Assembly (NCBI GenBank): GCA_947579665.1
Contig: OX388348.1
Location: 1,984,001 to 2,048,000, forward strand
Source of the DNA: Sympetrum striolatum
Lineage: Eukaryota; Arthropoda; Insecta; Odonata; Libellulidae
Reading direction: 5' to 3'
DNA length: 64,000 nt
Part shown: positions 52,351 through 63,419 of the stretch, piece after piece
Layout of the letters: every line of letters starts with the position of its first letter
Numbering within the stretch: the stretch's first letter is position 1
Program-made: the position numbers and the translations under genes
The notes under the pieces: generated by a model
Databases searched by the model: none
The model's input: only the letters and a program-made list of their open reading frames with translations
Told to the model about the DNA's origin: nothing

Positions 52351-52919
52351 GGTAATTAACTCGGTGGAGTTCTGTGACAGTTTTTTGCAATGTGATTGGC
52401 CAATTTGTTGTTCCCCTTCCCTCTTGTTCATGAAAAACAGAGTCCTCCGAAGAAAAGGTAATTTTTGTAGGAGAGTGTGCTTGTCTGAACATTACGTCGA
52501 CGCCAGTGGCAGTAGAGGAGTGCTCTTTTTCGTTCACATGTGCTGATATTCACGTGAATCTACTTCGGACTCTCGCTAAAGGCTGAGTTGATATAATTAT
52601 TATTTGTGAAGTTTGTGCAAACTGAACCATATCATTTAATTTATGTATAATATTGTGTAACTTGTATTGTAATTGTGTAACACAAGTTCGTATATACTTA
52701 GTATTATTATTATTCTCTGGTATCGTACTTGAGCATATTATCCTTGATAAATGTCTTACAGAGTCATTGTTTCCTATTCTTTCATTATTTCGTATTTGGT
52801 CGTTTGTGTCGCTGGCCCTGTTGACTTTCTAACAGCTATATCACGAAAATAATCGATTGCCATGTACCGGTGGATGACAAGGTGGGTTCGCCTTCGTTTC
52901 TATTTGGTATACCCCAACA
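52351..52919. mobile_element. Unrelated insertion-like block at array edge, possible solo LTR
   Basis: This block is not satellite and separates the truncated monomer from the diverged one. A sub-interval 52373-52919 starts TGTGACAG and ends CCCCAACA, the TG...CA form of LTRs. It contains GATTGGCCAAT near the left and an AT-rich middle. No matching target-site duplication was found, and satellite phase jumps back across the block (about position 407 to about position 135), so simple insertion into a continuous monomer is not supported. Alternatives are other host DNA or a rearrangement junction. No coding capacity was recognised. Confidence 0.3.
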
Positions 52920-53311
52920 ACTATCAGTTCCTTATCAATTTCCTATCAAATTCTTCTTCTTTTGGATTGTCAAATTGATGAATCTTATTTTGTATGCCCT
53001 CCTCTTAGCACCTCTTCATTCCCAAATGTTTTAAAAATATTTTATGCCTCTCCAGAACAACAAATCCAACACCTTGCTTTATATTTCCCTTTTTCCTCCT
53101 TCTGGTCTGACTCACAGTTACGTTAGTTTTCACTCCACTCAAGGCAATTAATGCCTCTTTTTCTCAATTTGACTTTATTTCACGAATTATAACATATTTC
53201 TATTTTCTGCATGCATGTTTTTTCACTTCGTATTATCCACCTGACTTCTTACTCACCTCTGAAATATTCGTCCCCCCACTCTTAGATAATTAAATATTTC
53301 TTCTAGTTCTG
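52920..53311 (-). pseudogene. Diverged edge monomer / LINE reverse-transcriptase C-terminal remnant
   Basis: On the plus strand it aligns to satellite positions about 135-510 (CAGTTCCTTAT, ATTCTTCTTCTTTTGGAT, TCTGCATGCATG, CTCTTAGATAATTAAATATTTC). On the minus strand it keeps better LINE motifs than the array: IFNYLRV (53297-53277), VKLRKRGINCLEWS (53173-53132), then ARCWICCSGEA (like AFEMWCWRRML) and KTFGNEEVLRG (53032-53000). Spacing between the last two is close to that of intact proteins. Frames are broken and a stop lies between them. It may be a surviving relative of the sequence that seeded the array, or simply an old decayed monomer. Confidence 0.6.
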
Positions 53312-53415
53312 ATAGCACATCCTTTTCATACCCATGCTCTTTTTAACTTTAAAGATATAAATATACACCTCGAGGTAATCCACGTACATATTTACTGTGA
53401 TCAGGCATATTTCTT

Positions 53416-53598
53416 CTACCCTGATGATATCCATCTTTTTCCGTTATCGAGCTCCTGCAGCCATCCAAGTATTAAGCCTCTCTGATGTTTGAGCCATGTG
53501 ATCGTTATCAGAATGTTTCTTTTCCTACTATATTCAATTATTGTCTTATCTCTTTCACCTGTTTCTCCAAAGCCATATTTACATGCAATTCCCTCCAC
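53416..53598 (-). pseudogene. LINE endonuclease domain fragment
   Basis: A 60-codon minus-strand open stretch reads, from residue 7, KYGFGETGERDKTIIEYSRK, then RNILITITW (27-35), KHQRG (37-41) and W46...DNGKR (51-55). This follows the C-terminal part of the APE-type endonuclease of LINE pol proteins, where GLGERNERG, a LIEF-type helix, a NNLVITNTxF strand, KR and a TW-x-SPDG turn precede the catalytic QIDYI histidine region. Here the final segment reads KRWISSG, so the catalytic end is lost. No intact partner domain lies in frame. The next minus-strand LINE signal downstream is the edge monomer at 53311-52920, so the two may be parts of one internally deleted element. Confidence 0.65.
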
Positions 53599-53744
53599 TT
53601 ATTCATTTTGAGCACCTACATTCATTTCCTTCATCTAGATTTAGCAGCAATCCTGACTTATTCTCCTATTTTGTTTCATCTCACGTCTTTTGCTTCTTCA
53701 CCTTCTATTTCTATGGTGTTCCAAAGATAAGATAGGAGATGGGG

Positions 53745-53878
53745 ATGCAGCAGCATTTCTTCATTCCCAAATATTTCTATCCATTGAAGTTGTTATTCTT
53801 CTCCATTCAAACACCCTCCATTATGTTTCTCACTTTTTTCTTTCGAGTCCATGTGTCACAGCCATATGGATGTACAGC
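53745..53878 (-). pseudogene. Second LINE reverse-transcriptase tail fragment
   Basis: Minus-strand frame 53878-53807 reads AVHPYGCDTWTRKKKVRNIM and ends at a stop. The YGCDTWTRKK portion matches the YG-x-ETWTL-x-K pattern of LINE pol C-termini. After a frame change, 53792-53745 reads QLQWIEIFGNEEMLLH, like the W-T-D-x-V-x-NEEVL pattern that follows in that family. It lies upstream (minus-strand sense) of the endonuclease fragment, the wrong order for one element, so it is probably a separate insertion. It shares ATTTGGGAATGAAGA with the edge monomer. Confidence 0.5.
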
Positions 53879-54939
53879 TAACAGCAAAAAAAAGTTACCA
53901 CCCCTGACCCACCAAGAAATTCTAAGTCCAAATTTCGGGCCGGCGAGCCTTTCTCTCGAAAAGGGAGGGAGAGAAAAGAAAGATGGAGAACATGGTACAT
54001 TACGCTAGCTCGGCTCTCGCGTTTGGATGGAGAATTTTTGTTATTTATATAACAATCATTTACTACTATCCATTATCTGCCGCAACATTTGATGTGTTAA
54101 CGCATACTATTTAATTTGACGACGATCAACTGGAAGATAACTAAAGTAATGAATCGAATTGAATGCAGCATTCAAAGTCACTCTCACTTTACTTTTCGAT
54201 AACAGATTATTAAATTATTTCCTAAACAATACAAATGAATTTAACTGAATACAACATTCGGTATCAAATTAACTCACATTTCGTTTTTCGAAAATCGATC
54301 GTTTAAATCACTTCCAACGATTGATTATGCTCATCAATGTGAACGAAACCAGCAACTTTTCTCTTCTTCTTAATTTCAAATAGGCCAAAAAGCAGGATCT
54401 CGGATTCAACAATGGCATTTGTTTTCAGGGGGCCCGGCTGTTTATACTCACAAAACTTTTCGTATATTCCGTAAAAAATCTCAAAAATTCAATTCGGAAA
54501 CAACAATAAACGACCAAAATAAGATTTTCTATTCATTTACTCTGCTATTGGTTCTTGTCTCAATCTCGTATGACTATTATTTTTAATTTAATTTTGCAAA
54601 AGAAATGAAGCATGCAGCGACAAAAATGAACTTTACGTGCATTTCTCACAGAAATGCTTTGACTCGTCTGGGATCGAAGCAAGGACGAAGTGTCACTATT
54701 TTTTACAATATAAACACTTTCGTATATATATATTTGAATGCAATGTTCTGTAAAAATTTCAAGTCAATCAACCAAGTGGTTTTTGAGTTTTGCGGGCGCA
54801 AACATACGCAGGCTGAATTTTAATATACAAGATATGTGCATGATTCGGTATATCACTATAATTTGATTGCTTTTAGAAACCTTTCGTTTAACTTTCCCAA
54901 TTGAAAATCGTTCTATTATCAAGATAAATAAGTAAGGTA
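53879..54939. other. AT-rich non-coding stretch, no gene seen
   Basis: Only short open frames occur. A small GC-richer patch lies at 53930-53990 (GGGCCGGCGAGC, purine-rich AAAAGGGAGGGAGAGAAAAG). Near 54425 lies AGGGGGCCCGGC. At 54670-54680 the minus strand reads GCTTCGATCCC, one mismatch from a pol III B box, without a matching A box. Confidence 0.5.
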
Positions 54940-55022
54940 TAAACACAAGGAAATAAAAGTGCCAAAACTTCCACACAGAAGGTCGTATAACTTTGACAAA
55001 GTTATTTATTTCCTTGTGTTTA
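54940..55022. repeat. 18-bp perfect inverted repeat (hairpin)
   Basis: TAAACACAAGGAAATAAA (54940-54957) and its exact reverse complement (55005-55022) are separated by 47 bp. Outside the arms, TACCT (right, after a 2-base offset) pairs with AGGTA (left), extending the stem with a bulge. It could be the ends of a tiny transposon remnant or a transcribed hairpin. There is no poly-T or coding neighbour to favour a terminator. Confidence 0.7.
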
Positions 55023-58000
55023 GTTACCTATGGAGTTCCTCAAAGTTAAAGCTCATTCGATTGATTTAAATAACGAATATTCTTCTCTAGATTACCATTT
55101 CCCCTTACTCTCGTGACTACTATAGATTGTATAATCCATTAATTTGTAAAATTAAATTATCCTTATAACAACACTGTAGAAAAATTCACACAATTAGCTT
55201 CGACGCTTACTATCATTATCTTCAACATTTACATAAATACGCGATCCTCCATATGGCGTGTGCCTGGAAAAAGAAGAAAGAATGAGAAGGAACAAAAGTG
55301 TGACCTGCAGGTGAAAGGGCAGAATTCCTGGAAAACTGTTAAACAGGACAAAACGAAATAGGTGGGGGAAAAGGACAAGATAAACCTTTTGTTACCGAAG
55401 GGGAATGGAAAGGAAAAACTTTCTCGTTGGGAGAAGAGTATTTGGGTTGCAATTTGCTTGATTCATTTTGATGTTATCTATAATAATGTGTTCGCTAGCC
55501 TTCTCTGATATATGTTTAATTTTTAGCTCGCAAATAGAAGAATGACTCGAAGAAATAAATCTCTCATAAAGTGGGACTGCAGAGCAACAGATTAGAAATA
55601 TTGTGTGTTCTTCGGCCTAAAACTTACAAGATCTCACTGTTTATCTGATGTGGATTAAATGAAAATAATAATAAATAGCTTGATGAAACCACTGTCCTAA
55701 AAATTGGATCCATGGATTCCTTATCATTTCAAAGTAATGTCTTCCAGTAAATACTGTAGTAAATGGCCAGCGGTAGACGTCCTTTTGGTAAAAATTTTAT
55801 TTCTCAAAAGTTACTCCTCTCGTATTTTTAGCTATTTATTGATCAACGAATCACCTCCGAAGAGTATTACAATTTGTTTATTTCAAAGTTCTCAGTATTT
55901 TAAGAAAACCATCTTTTAATTATCAGTTATTGAAAATGATAAGACCGCTATCCGTAGATCTGTTACTTTTGCATGATAATGGGTTAATCAAGGTCTAACC
56001 AAACCTAAGACTTGGCTAGAGGTATGAGTTTTTAGTACTCGACACAGAATGGGCAAGTTATTGCATGTGTGTTACAGTAATGACGATTATAATTGAGTTT
56101 AAATACGTATTTAAATGACATCCTTATTTTTTATTTTATAAACCAGGTGAGATATACTAGCAAATTTTATAAGTGAATCAAGATGAGTTTAACGTTTTGG
56201 CTATCATCAACACAGAGAAAAAATGTATTCACTTGCTTTTGGTGTTTTTTATATTAATTTTAAAGGCTCTTAAAATCTACGAAACTAATAACTGTGTCTA
56301 TCTTTTAATGGAATAAAAGAATTGAAAACCCTATACATCCAATGATAGTAATAAAAAAGAACCAAAGGAACGCTAGTTTATGCAAATAGCTATCTCTCAA
56401 ATTTTCCCGTTTTATTGTTGATTGATTTGTAAGGATATCCCAAAGGTTTATGAAAAACATTGGTTAGAATAAATAGCGAAAAAGGCCTGAAAAGTTGAAT
56501 GTAAATATTGAGAACGTAATATTGGAATTGGCATTTTACGAAGCTTAAGTCTTTACGGGAGTGATCTTTCTATGGTTAATATATGTTTAATTCTACTGCT
56601 GAAAGCAGAGACGGTCCGAGACATGGGCAGTCTGGGAGACCGTTCCCAGTGTTTGTGTGCTCTTCTCAGATCCCTTGTAGATTCTCAATGATAAAATTAT
56701 ACGCGTAGCTTACGGAATTTTAACGATTATACCCGGTCACAATATTTAGTTAAACTTTCTTTTATCCATTAAGGGGAACTAGCTCTAAACGTCTGCCTGC
56801 CCAGAATATCAATAATCTTCAGATTACCCCTTCCCGATGATTGTAATCAATTTTCTTCGCAATGGATGCAGCTTTCTTTGGTTCAAGTTCTCTGAATAAT
56901 TTCCTTATAGTCTAATTGATTGAAGAAGCCGTTACTTTATGAAACAGCGTTATATAAGAAATTGTGAATCTTTGTCCTTAGTTATTTCCGCCATTTCTTA
57001 TAGTCGTTGAGCAATGACTATGTTTTTACGGAAATTACATTTAGTAAAACTACTAAATCAGGCGTAATCAATTTGAGTTGCCCTTAAATCGGTAACAGCC
57101 GTTTAATAATTAAAATTTAGGCTTCGTATTTTCCCTTTCCTTTTTTTAATGAGAGGCCATTTAAGTCCATCAGCCATTATCAGATACAGCACTAGAAATA
57201 CTGACATCTCATACTTATTATCCATAATTACTCTTAAATAAGATGGGTAAAGCTTCCCTTCTGGGGAAATATTTCTTATTGTCAGGAGAATCTATTACTG
57301 CTGAATCTTAATGCTGGTTTCATGGGCCTCGCCTATTCTTCCTTAAAACTTCTTGGTTTAAAGATAAGGAAGACATTTACGATATCTTGAAGGTGCAGAA
57401 ATTTAAATGTGTGAATTGCTCGACATTTATGTAGGATTAACTGGCGGAAGCTCTAATTATATGCATGAATGTATGCTAATTGTATGCATATTCTTATATG
57501 CCTACGTGATTATATCCTACTAATTTTTGAAGCAAAATAAATTTACAGTGATAATAAATAATTTCGACTATGATAGGTCTATTGTCTATTGTTTATGGTT
57601 TATGAATTTGGGATGTAAATGAACGTTTTAGAAGTGAGTTCACATAACACCAAATGCAGTAGGTAAGGAAAATGAAACTTGAAAACTGCCACAAAAATCA
57701 GAACTTTTTCGAATGGTTGATCTCATTTACATTCTCTCTGGCTGAACCATTGAAAAAATATTTTTCCGGTCACCTTCTAACCTGCATTATTTTCTCTTAA
57801 AATGGCTTACATCGTTTTCTCAATCTTGTAATTGAACCATTTTCTCAATCTTATAAACAGCCTACATCCCAGGATCTGTGCACATCACTTCTGAGCCTGT
57901 TTACCAAATTATCTTTACATTTTTTAGATGTATTGCCTTAGTGTTGAAGAGAATCAGCATTCTCTTCTTAGTAAGCATAAAATTTTCCGTATCCCCATTG

Positions 58001-59401
58001 TTTATTTTCCTATCATCGTCTCCATGCTTTATGTAAAAAATATATAAGTAATTAACTGTAACACCATTCATATTCCTTCAATGACGAACTTTTCATTATA
58101 TTTCCGTCCACATCTAAGAATGGTATTTTCAAGCAATTTTCTATCTCACACAAATACCCTAAAAGATGCGTCGAATTTTAGTCGGACTGAAAAAGTAACC
58201 TGTCACCACTGCATGGAAGACCCTTTTTCTTTCCTCTCTCACCCCCATGGAGAAGCTACCTTTGTTTCGTCGAGAAGGCTGGTATGAATGGCACTTATAT
58301 ACCGTTATGTAGACGAAAACAAGGAGAGCAGAAATAGCACCAAAGGGGACTGACCGCTGAAACCCGTAGTAGCAGATTTAAATTTATTATTCATGCATGA
58401 GTGCATTACGTGTATATTAAAAAAAGGAGTTATGTCTAAAATTGTTGGCTCATACCTTTTTCCAATGTTGAAATTATTAATCGTTTTAGCATTCAAACAT
58501 TTATTACGGAGAAGGTGTAAATGAAAGGAATTAAATAATTAGAAGTATATTATTCAATTCTTTTGGTGCTTGACTCGACTCTGCACGACTAGTCCTTCTG
58601 ATTTAAGTATTCAAAAGAAATGTTCCCACATACAATATAAAGCGGTTTGTTAAAAGACTACAGGTTCGATGGTAGTAAGTCCTAAACGACCGTTGCCCTC
58701 GGCTGAGTATCCTTCAAGAATATAACTCTGTATAGACAATAAGTATTTGATATATTCCTTAGCTGTGATTTACATGACGAAATACACGACAACATGACCC
58801 TATTCTCAACGATAATGATTTTCGCAGCCCGATGGCGAAAAGATTATTGCGAGATTATAGCGAGTACAGATGGCCTATACTGGTATCATCTCACATATAG
58901 TATAAAGTGTGCTACTATTTAAATTATTTAAATCAAAATTCCCTGCAAATGTAAATGGCGTCCAAACAACTTGGCGACTTTCACAAATTCGTTTTCAATG
59001 AAAACTAGCAACTTATTTCCTATTTGAATTCCACTACCACATATCATTATTTTAAATAGCAGGTATTGTTTCATTATTACCCCATTTTTATTCTTAGTAC
59101 ATTTTTTTAATTTCCCCTTCTTCCGTTGACCTAATTTACAGTAGTTCATATTCTCTTAATTATCGTATCATAATCTTTATGAAAACGTTGATCCTCTGGG
59201 CATGTGGAGCATTAACTGAAATAACTAATTTCATTCTAAATCTGCATTGATGGAATATTTTTTGTTAGGAGGAGATATGAGCAGTCAAAGTAATTCATGT
59301 CCAATATTTTATGAAGAAGAGCGAATTACGCTTGAGATTCAAGCCGATTAAATGAAATACGAATTTAATTCTTTCATAATACAATACTGCTTCTACCGCA
59401 G
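55023..59401. other. AT-rich single-copy stretch, no recognisable gene
   Basis: Open frames are short (about 60-73 codons) and none resembles a known protein. Minor features are a short imperfect hairpin at 56611-56643 and an ATGCAT/ATGTATGC-rich patch at about 57460-57490. Exons of an AT-rich host gene could be missed by eye. Confidence 0.5.
56611..56643. repeat. Short imperfect hairpin
   Basis: ACGGTC (56611-56616) pairs with GACCGT (56638-56643). Inside it AGAC (56619-56622) pairs with GTCT (56630-56633) around GGGC-containing loop sequence. It is noticeably less AT-rich than its surroundings. Function unknown. Confidence 0.35.
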
Positions 59402-59554
59402 CAAAAGCAATGACTTTCAGCAATTATTTATAAAATATATATCGTCACAAAAGCCTTCAAAACGTGCCAGGCATAAAGAGGAAGACGAAAAGCGCGCTCA
59501 AAACAGAGAATCTGAAAGACTCGCCCTTCTCGAGTTATGCTGGTTGCATCTTAG
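59402..59554 (+). CDS. Candidate internal exon, charged protein segment (unrecognised)
   Basis: The sequence TACTGCTTCTACCGCAG ends in a plausible splice acceptor at 59400-59401. A frame then stays open to a possible donor AG|GTGGTA at 59554/59555 (a stop follows at 59559). The product runs KSNDFQQLF, KYISSQKPSKRARHKEEDEK, then RAQNRESERLALLELC. Base composition and the charged, low-leucine-bias sequence stand out from the AT-rich flanks. NRESER recalls the basic region of bZIP proteins, but the following heptads are not visible, so I do not assign that family. It may be chance; no adjoining exons were found. Confidence 0.25.
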
Positions 59555-59555
59555 G

Positions 59556-62500
59556 TGGTAACTTTTTTATGCTGTTAGCTGTACAATTTATTTTCAACGC
59601 TTACATTCCATTCTTTTACAAGGATTTTTAAGATTCATATTCTCGAAGGTACTTTGTAGAATAGAATTTTGAGTTAATTTCATTAATATATTCTGGTTTG
59701 AGGATTGATTTTTTCAAATATTGATGGCCCCTTAAATTCTTTAACCTACTGATTTGTTAGACCAGTTTCTCATATTTTCTCAGGTACTTTTTAGATTAGA
59801 ATTTTTAAGTATCATAAGTAATAGCATTTTCAGTTTTATAGGAATACTTTCATTTACATATATTGGTTCTTACTCGCAGAAGATATAATTACTCGTAAAT
59901 ACCTTATTGTATACATATGAAGATAACTTTTGCAATATAATACATGGTGGCCCCCTATATTTAATTTCATGTTTTTATGCACTTTAGCAATATTTTGTTT
60001 TCATGCTATATATTTTGCATTGATTTTCTGCTTTACCTCTTCTATTCATTTAATGCGGTTATAATGGTACATTATTGTATGCATGGTCTCATTTTTAAAT
60101 ACTATGTAAATTTTGTGGCAGGTTGGTAGTTAGTTAAATAATAGTTGTATAGGAGGTTAGTATAATAATAGTTAAATAATATTATGTTATTTTTGGTCTT
60201 TGTGTAAATGTTGAATGAATTTTTCCTGTGGTCATTTAGTGGTTAATCTTATTTTTATTACAGACCAAATGAAAGCCATACAAATGTATAGTTTTACCTG
60301 CTTAACTATACTAAAATGTTCCTGATACAGATTAAAATTGAGTATACTCCATTGGAATTTATATTTTTAACATTGTTTTCCATTTCCTACAGGTTTCCAT
60401 GAATTTGAATTTTTTTCAGAATTTTAATGTACTTTTTTCCTTCAATCCACTCATACATTTATTACAGTACTATATCTTACTCTTTTTTCAGCATAGATGC
60501 AGAACCTAAATTGATTATGACACATGTTGTTTACGACAAGCTGTTTCTCCTTCCGAATTGCACAATCAAATTCCTTTGATTTAGTGGTTATGGTAGTAAA
60601 ACTGATATTTTTGGTCATCTGACCTTTATTGATTTTGGTAGCTGTGAATCATGCGTCTTACTCTCTGTTTGTGTACTATTGCATGAGTTAGGAATCATTG
60701 AAAGATTGATGTGAAGTTAGTCTGAGATTTCTTAAATTCTGGGATAAAGCATTTGTGAATGATAAAACCACTATCTTGCGGCCTTACCCTCCCTCACTAC
60801 TTATGCAAATTCAATATTGTGCATAATTTAAGAGAAACAGATAGTAGGACAGGTCCCTTTTTCTTTGAGGAAAATGAAAAATGCCTTATGTGATTCTACT
60901 TCAATTCACAGCATCTGTCACATGCCAAAAGGGGCATTGTTAAAATTTATATTTGTCTTTGCATTTTTGTATGCATTGTTTTCTCTTGATTGGTCCTTCC
61001 CTTGTTTTTTTTGGCTATTTAAATTTTTAATATTATTTCGTATATAGTATTTTCATTATAATTTGGCTCAGAGAAACTGTTAAATGTGCAATATTTTATT
61101 GGAGCTAATTAGGCATCTCAACATTAATATAAAGAATTGAAGCTTCTTGTACATTTGTTTAGAAACTTTTCTATATCAATATGATTTGTCAATCTGTTCA
61201 TGCATTTATTTCTCCTGGAAATATGTTGTAATTTGTTTACATTTCTCTGTGACTGTGTTGGTCGGTGCCTAATTTGTATTTGCATAAATAAGAAAGTATA
61301 AACATTTTACTAAAATTGTTGCTGAATTTCAAAATATTTGCAATTGTATATGTATTGTTTAATGGATAAAGTTGTAATTGATTATGCATTATGGGTTGGC
61401 TTATCATTTGGTTTTGTAGGCTCACTCTTATGGGATGATTGCTCTGATTTTGGGCAATTCAAATTGAATATGAAGCTTGGAGACCCATGCAACAAAATAC
61501 AAATTTAGGGTAATTTTAACAAGTCTGAGTCATATTGTTTCCCATTATTATGGTATTCTAGTTGCACAATGTTTGCTACTGTGCTGGTATGTTGTCAATA
61601 AAATTATTTTTAGATGTCCACATATGACAACAAAGTACTCCAGTTTTAGGTATTTTGATAAGTTTCTCACTCCGTAAAACAAATCCATCATCTCAAAGTC
61701 CTGCCTTTATAGTAATTGTAAATTATAATCTCTTATATCCCAGTATATAATCTTCTGGTATATAATATAGGATGTTTTATGTTAATATTATTTTAATAAT
61801 CCATAAAGTTGTAATATTCATAATAGATCCCATGTTGCATCTTGTTGCTACATGGTATGGTATGTAATTGTTATTATAATAATACGTTAACATTGGGATT
61901 ATTGCTCTAATATTCTGCTGTTTTGATTGATTGTATATTGCATTACTTTCCTAACCTTTTAGAGATAATTATTATTTGAAAATGGGGGAGAAAAGTGAGG
62001 ACTCTCATTGCTATCTTTAATTTGATGTATAATGAATTCAAGGTGTAATTAAGCATAGCTGCTAAATCATGTTAAAAATAGCTGAATTCTATCCAGCCAA
62101 GAGTGATGTTAGCAAAAACCAGTGAACACCAGACAATCTTCTAATTTTTCTATCATGTTGTGGATAATACAATAATTACAATTGTTGTGAATGTATTAAC
62201 AAGTTGGATATGGAACTCTTCATAGATATGTTTGTTTATGTGCATGGGAAAGAGAAGAAATTGCAGACATGTGCAGTAACGGTTTTCCAGTGGTGCTTTA
62301 AAGGTTCAGTCTGTGGTGCTAAAGACTTTTTATTGAATGAAGTAAGTTTTATTTAATGGAACTAAATGTGGGTATTTGAATTTAATTTTTTATAGTATGT
62401 TCTTCTGAAAGTGTTCATTGTTTGGTTTTTTGTCTATATATATTAAGCATTAATTGAACATCAATAGATATCATAGTTTGAAATCTCAAATTGATTTGAG

Positions 62501-63036
62501 TATATTCTTCAAAGCCTATAGATTCTTGATTTTGTTGTTTGTATATTTTGCTTTGGAAATTAATAGGAACTCCAAAACATCCAAACATGCATCAGAAAAC
62601 ATGGTTTTAATGTGTCTTTGCTGTTTTGTAATAATAGATTGGTTTTAAAATTTTTGGAATTTGTATTGATTTCTTATATGTTCATAGTCATTCCTCATTT
62701 GGGTTTCATTCTGTTTTGAAGAAGTTGTGGTTATCTTAATTATATGATTTTGTCATATGTATATTGAAGCAGTTTTTTCCCCACAATACTACATAATTTT
62801 TGTAAATAATTGCCAATTATGTCTTTTTGGTTCTTAAGTGTTTTTATTTTGGGTGTTGTGTTTTGTCAATTGATGTCAATGAAGTGTATTTTTTTGGGTT
62901 GTGTGTTTGTGCCTAAAGTGCTTGAGCAAGGTGGATATATCGCATTTTTTTTGTTCTACGGCAAGGAGAAAGCTACCCCTCGTGCTGAGCAAATCCCCAC
63001 GTGGATGGGAAGATTGTGGGTGTGATGGATGTTTGC
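59556..63036. other. T-rich intron-like or intergenic stretch, no gene seen
   Basis: Long T-rich and AT-rich runs with no coding frame that looks real (best about 60-66 codons, low complexity). It contains small degenerate direct repeats near 59635 and 59770 and a cryptically simple patch at 60130-60185 built from AGTTAAATAATAGT-like words. Compatible with a large intron of a plus-strand gene, but that is only inference. Confidence 0.45.
59635..59811. repeat. Degenerate direct repeat pair
   Basis: TCATATTCTCGAAGGTACTT (59635) and TCATATTTTCTCAGGTACTT (59770) start related stretches of about 42 bp, offset 135 bp, both continuing TAGA-TAGAATTTT. Likely an old local duplication. Confidence 0.5.
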
Positions 63037-63075
63037 TTTAAAAGGGCTCTCTTGAGCTCTCTTCTCTTGTCTATC
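63037..63075 (+). promoter_or_regulatory. Possible core promoter (TATA-like plus initiator-like)
   Basis: TTTAAAAG at 63037-63044 lies about 35-38 bp before CTATCAGC (63071-63078), a loose initiator match; a better TCAGTC lies further on at 63102. Surroundings turn less AT-rich here. Suggestive only. Confidence 0.2.
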
Positions 63076-63097
63076 AGCGCATAGCTCAACAGGTCTT

Positions 63098-63370
63098 GTG
63101 CTCAGTCATATTCAATACGTCAGAAGAGGCGAGGAGTACTCCATATCACTGCTCCATTTCTCCCAGTCAGTTTTTTTCGTACTTGGAAGAAGCTTTCCCA
63201 AGTGTGAAATATACCTGGGTCGTCGTGGTCAGCTATTATTTCCATCCGACACCGAGGGATTTGGCCTTGAGCTGCAATGGTCTATTGAGGGAAATATTTT
63301 GTGTGATTGTGGACTCCATCCTCCAAATTTCGACGTGAGCAATATTCTAAGGTCCTTTTTCAGACCCTGA
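63098..63370 (+). CDS. Unrecognised open frame, possible exon or retroelement piece
   Basis: A 90-codon frame with balanced composition in an otherwise AT-rich flank. Its second half (YLGRRGQLLFPSDTEGFG, then LQWSIEGNILCDCGLHPP) is not low complexity. A second plus-strand frame of 80 codons (63096-63338) overlaps it, so coding is not established. The start codon is not ATG (TTG/GTG region at 63098) and no Kozak-like ATG was found, which fits an internal exon or chance. I do not recognise the protein. Confidence 0.25.
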   Translation: MLSHIQYVRRGEEYSISLLHFSQSVFFVLGRSFPKCEIYLGRRGQLLFPSDTEGFGLELQWSIEGNILCDCGLHPPNFDVSNILRSFFRP

Positions 63371-63419
63371 GGTGTTAAAGTTAACCTCATCTTGCGTGAT
63401 TGACTTATTTTTTCACTAA

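Noticed and set aside
53401..53450. Plus-strand FYPDDI as a reverse-transcriptase YADD-type box
   Set aside because: The flanking plus-strand frame gives no other polymerase motifs, while the minus strand here carries the endonuclease-like reading.
53485..54008. Overlapping plus-strand frames of 63-89 codons
   Set aside because: Antisense to LINE-like fragments, mutually overlapping and low complexity.
54664..54686. tRNA or tRNA-derived SINE on the minus strand
   Set aside because: Only a B-box-like GCTTCGATCCC is present; no A box, cloverleaf or poly-T end.
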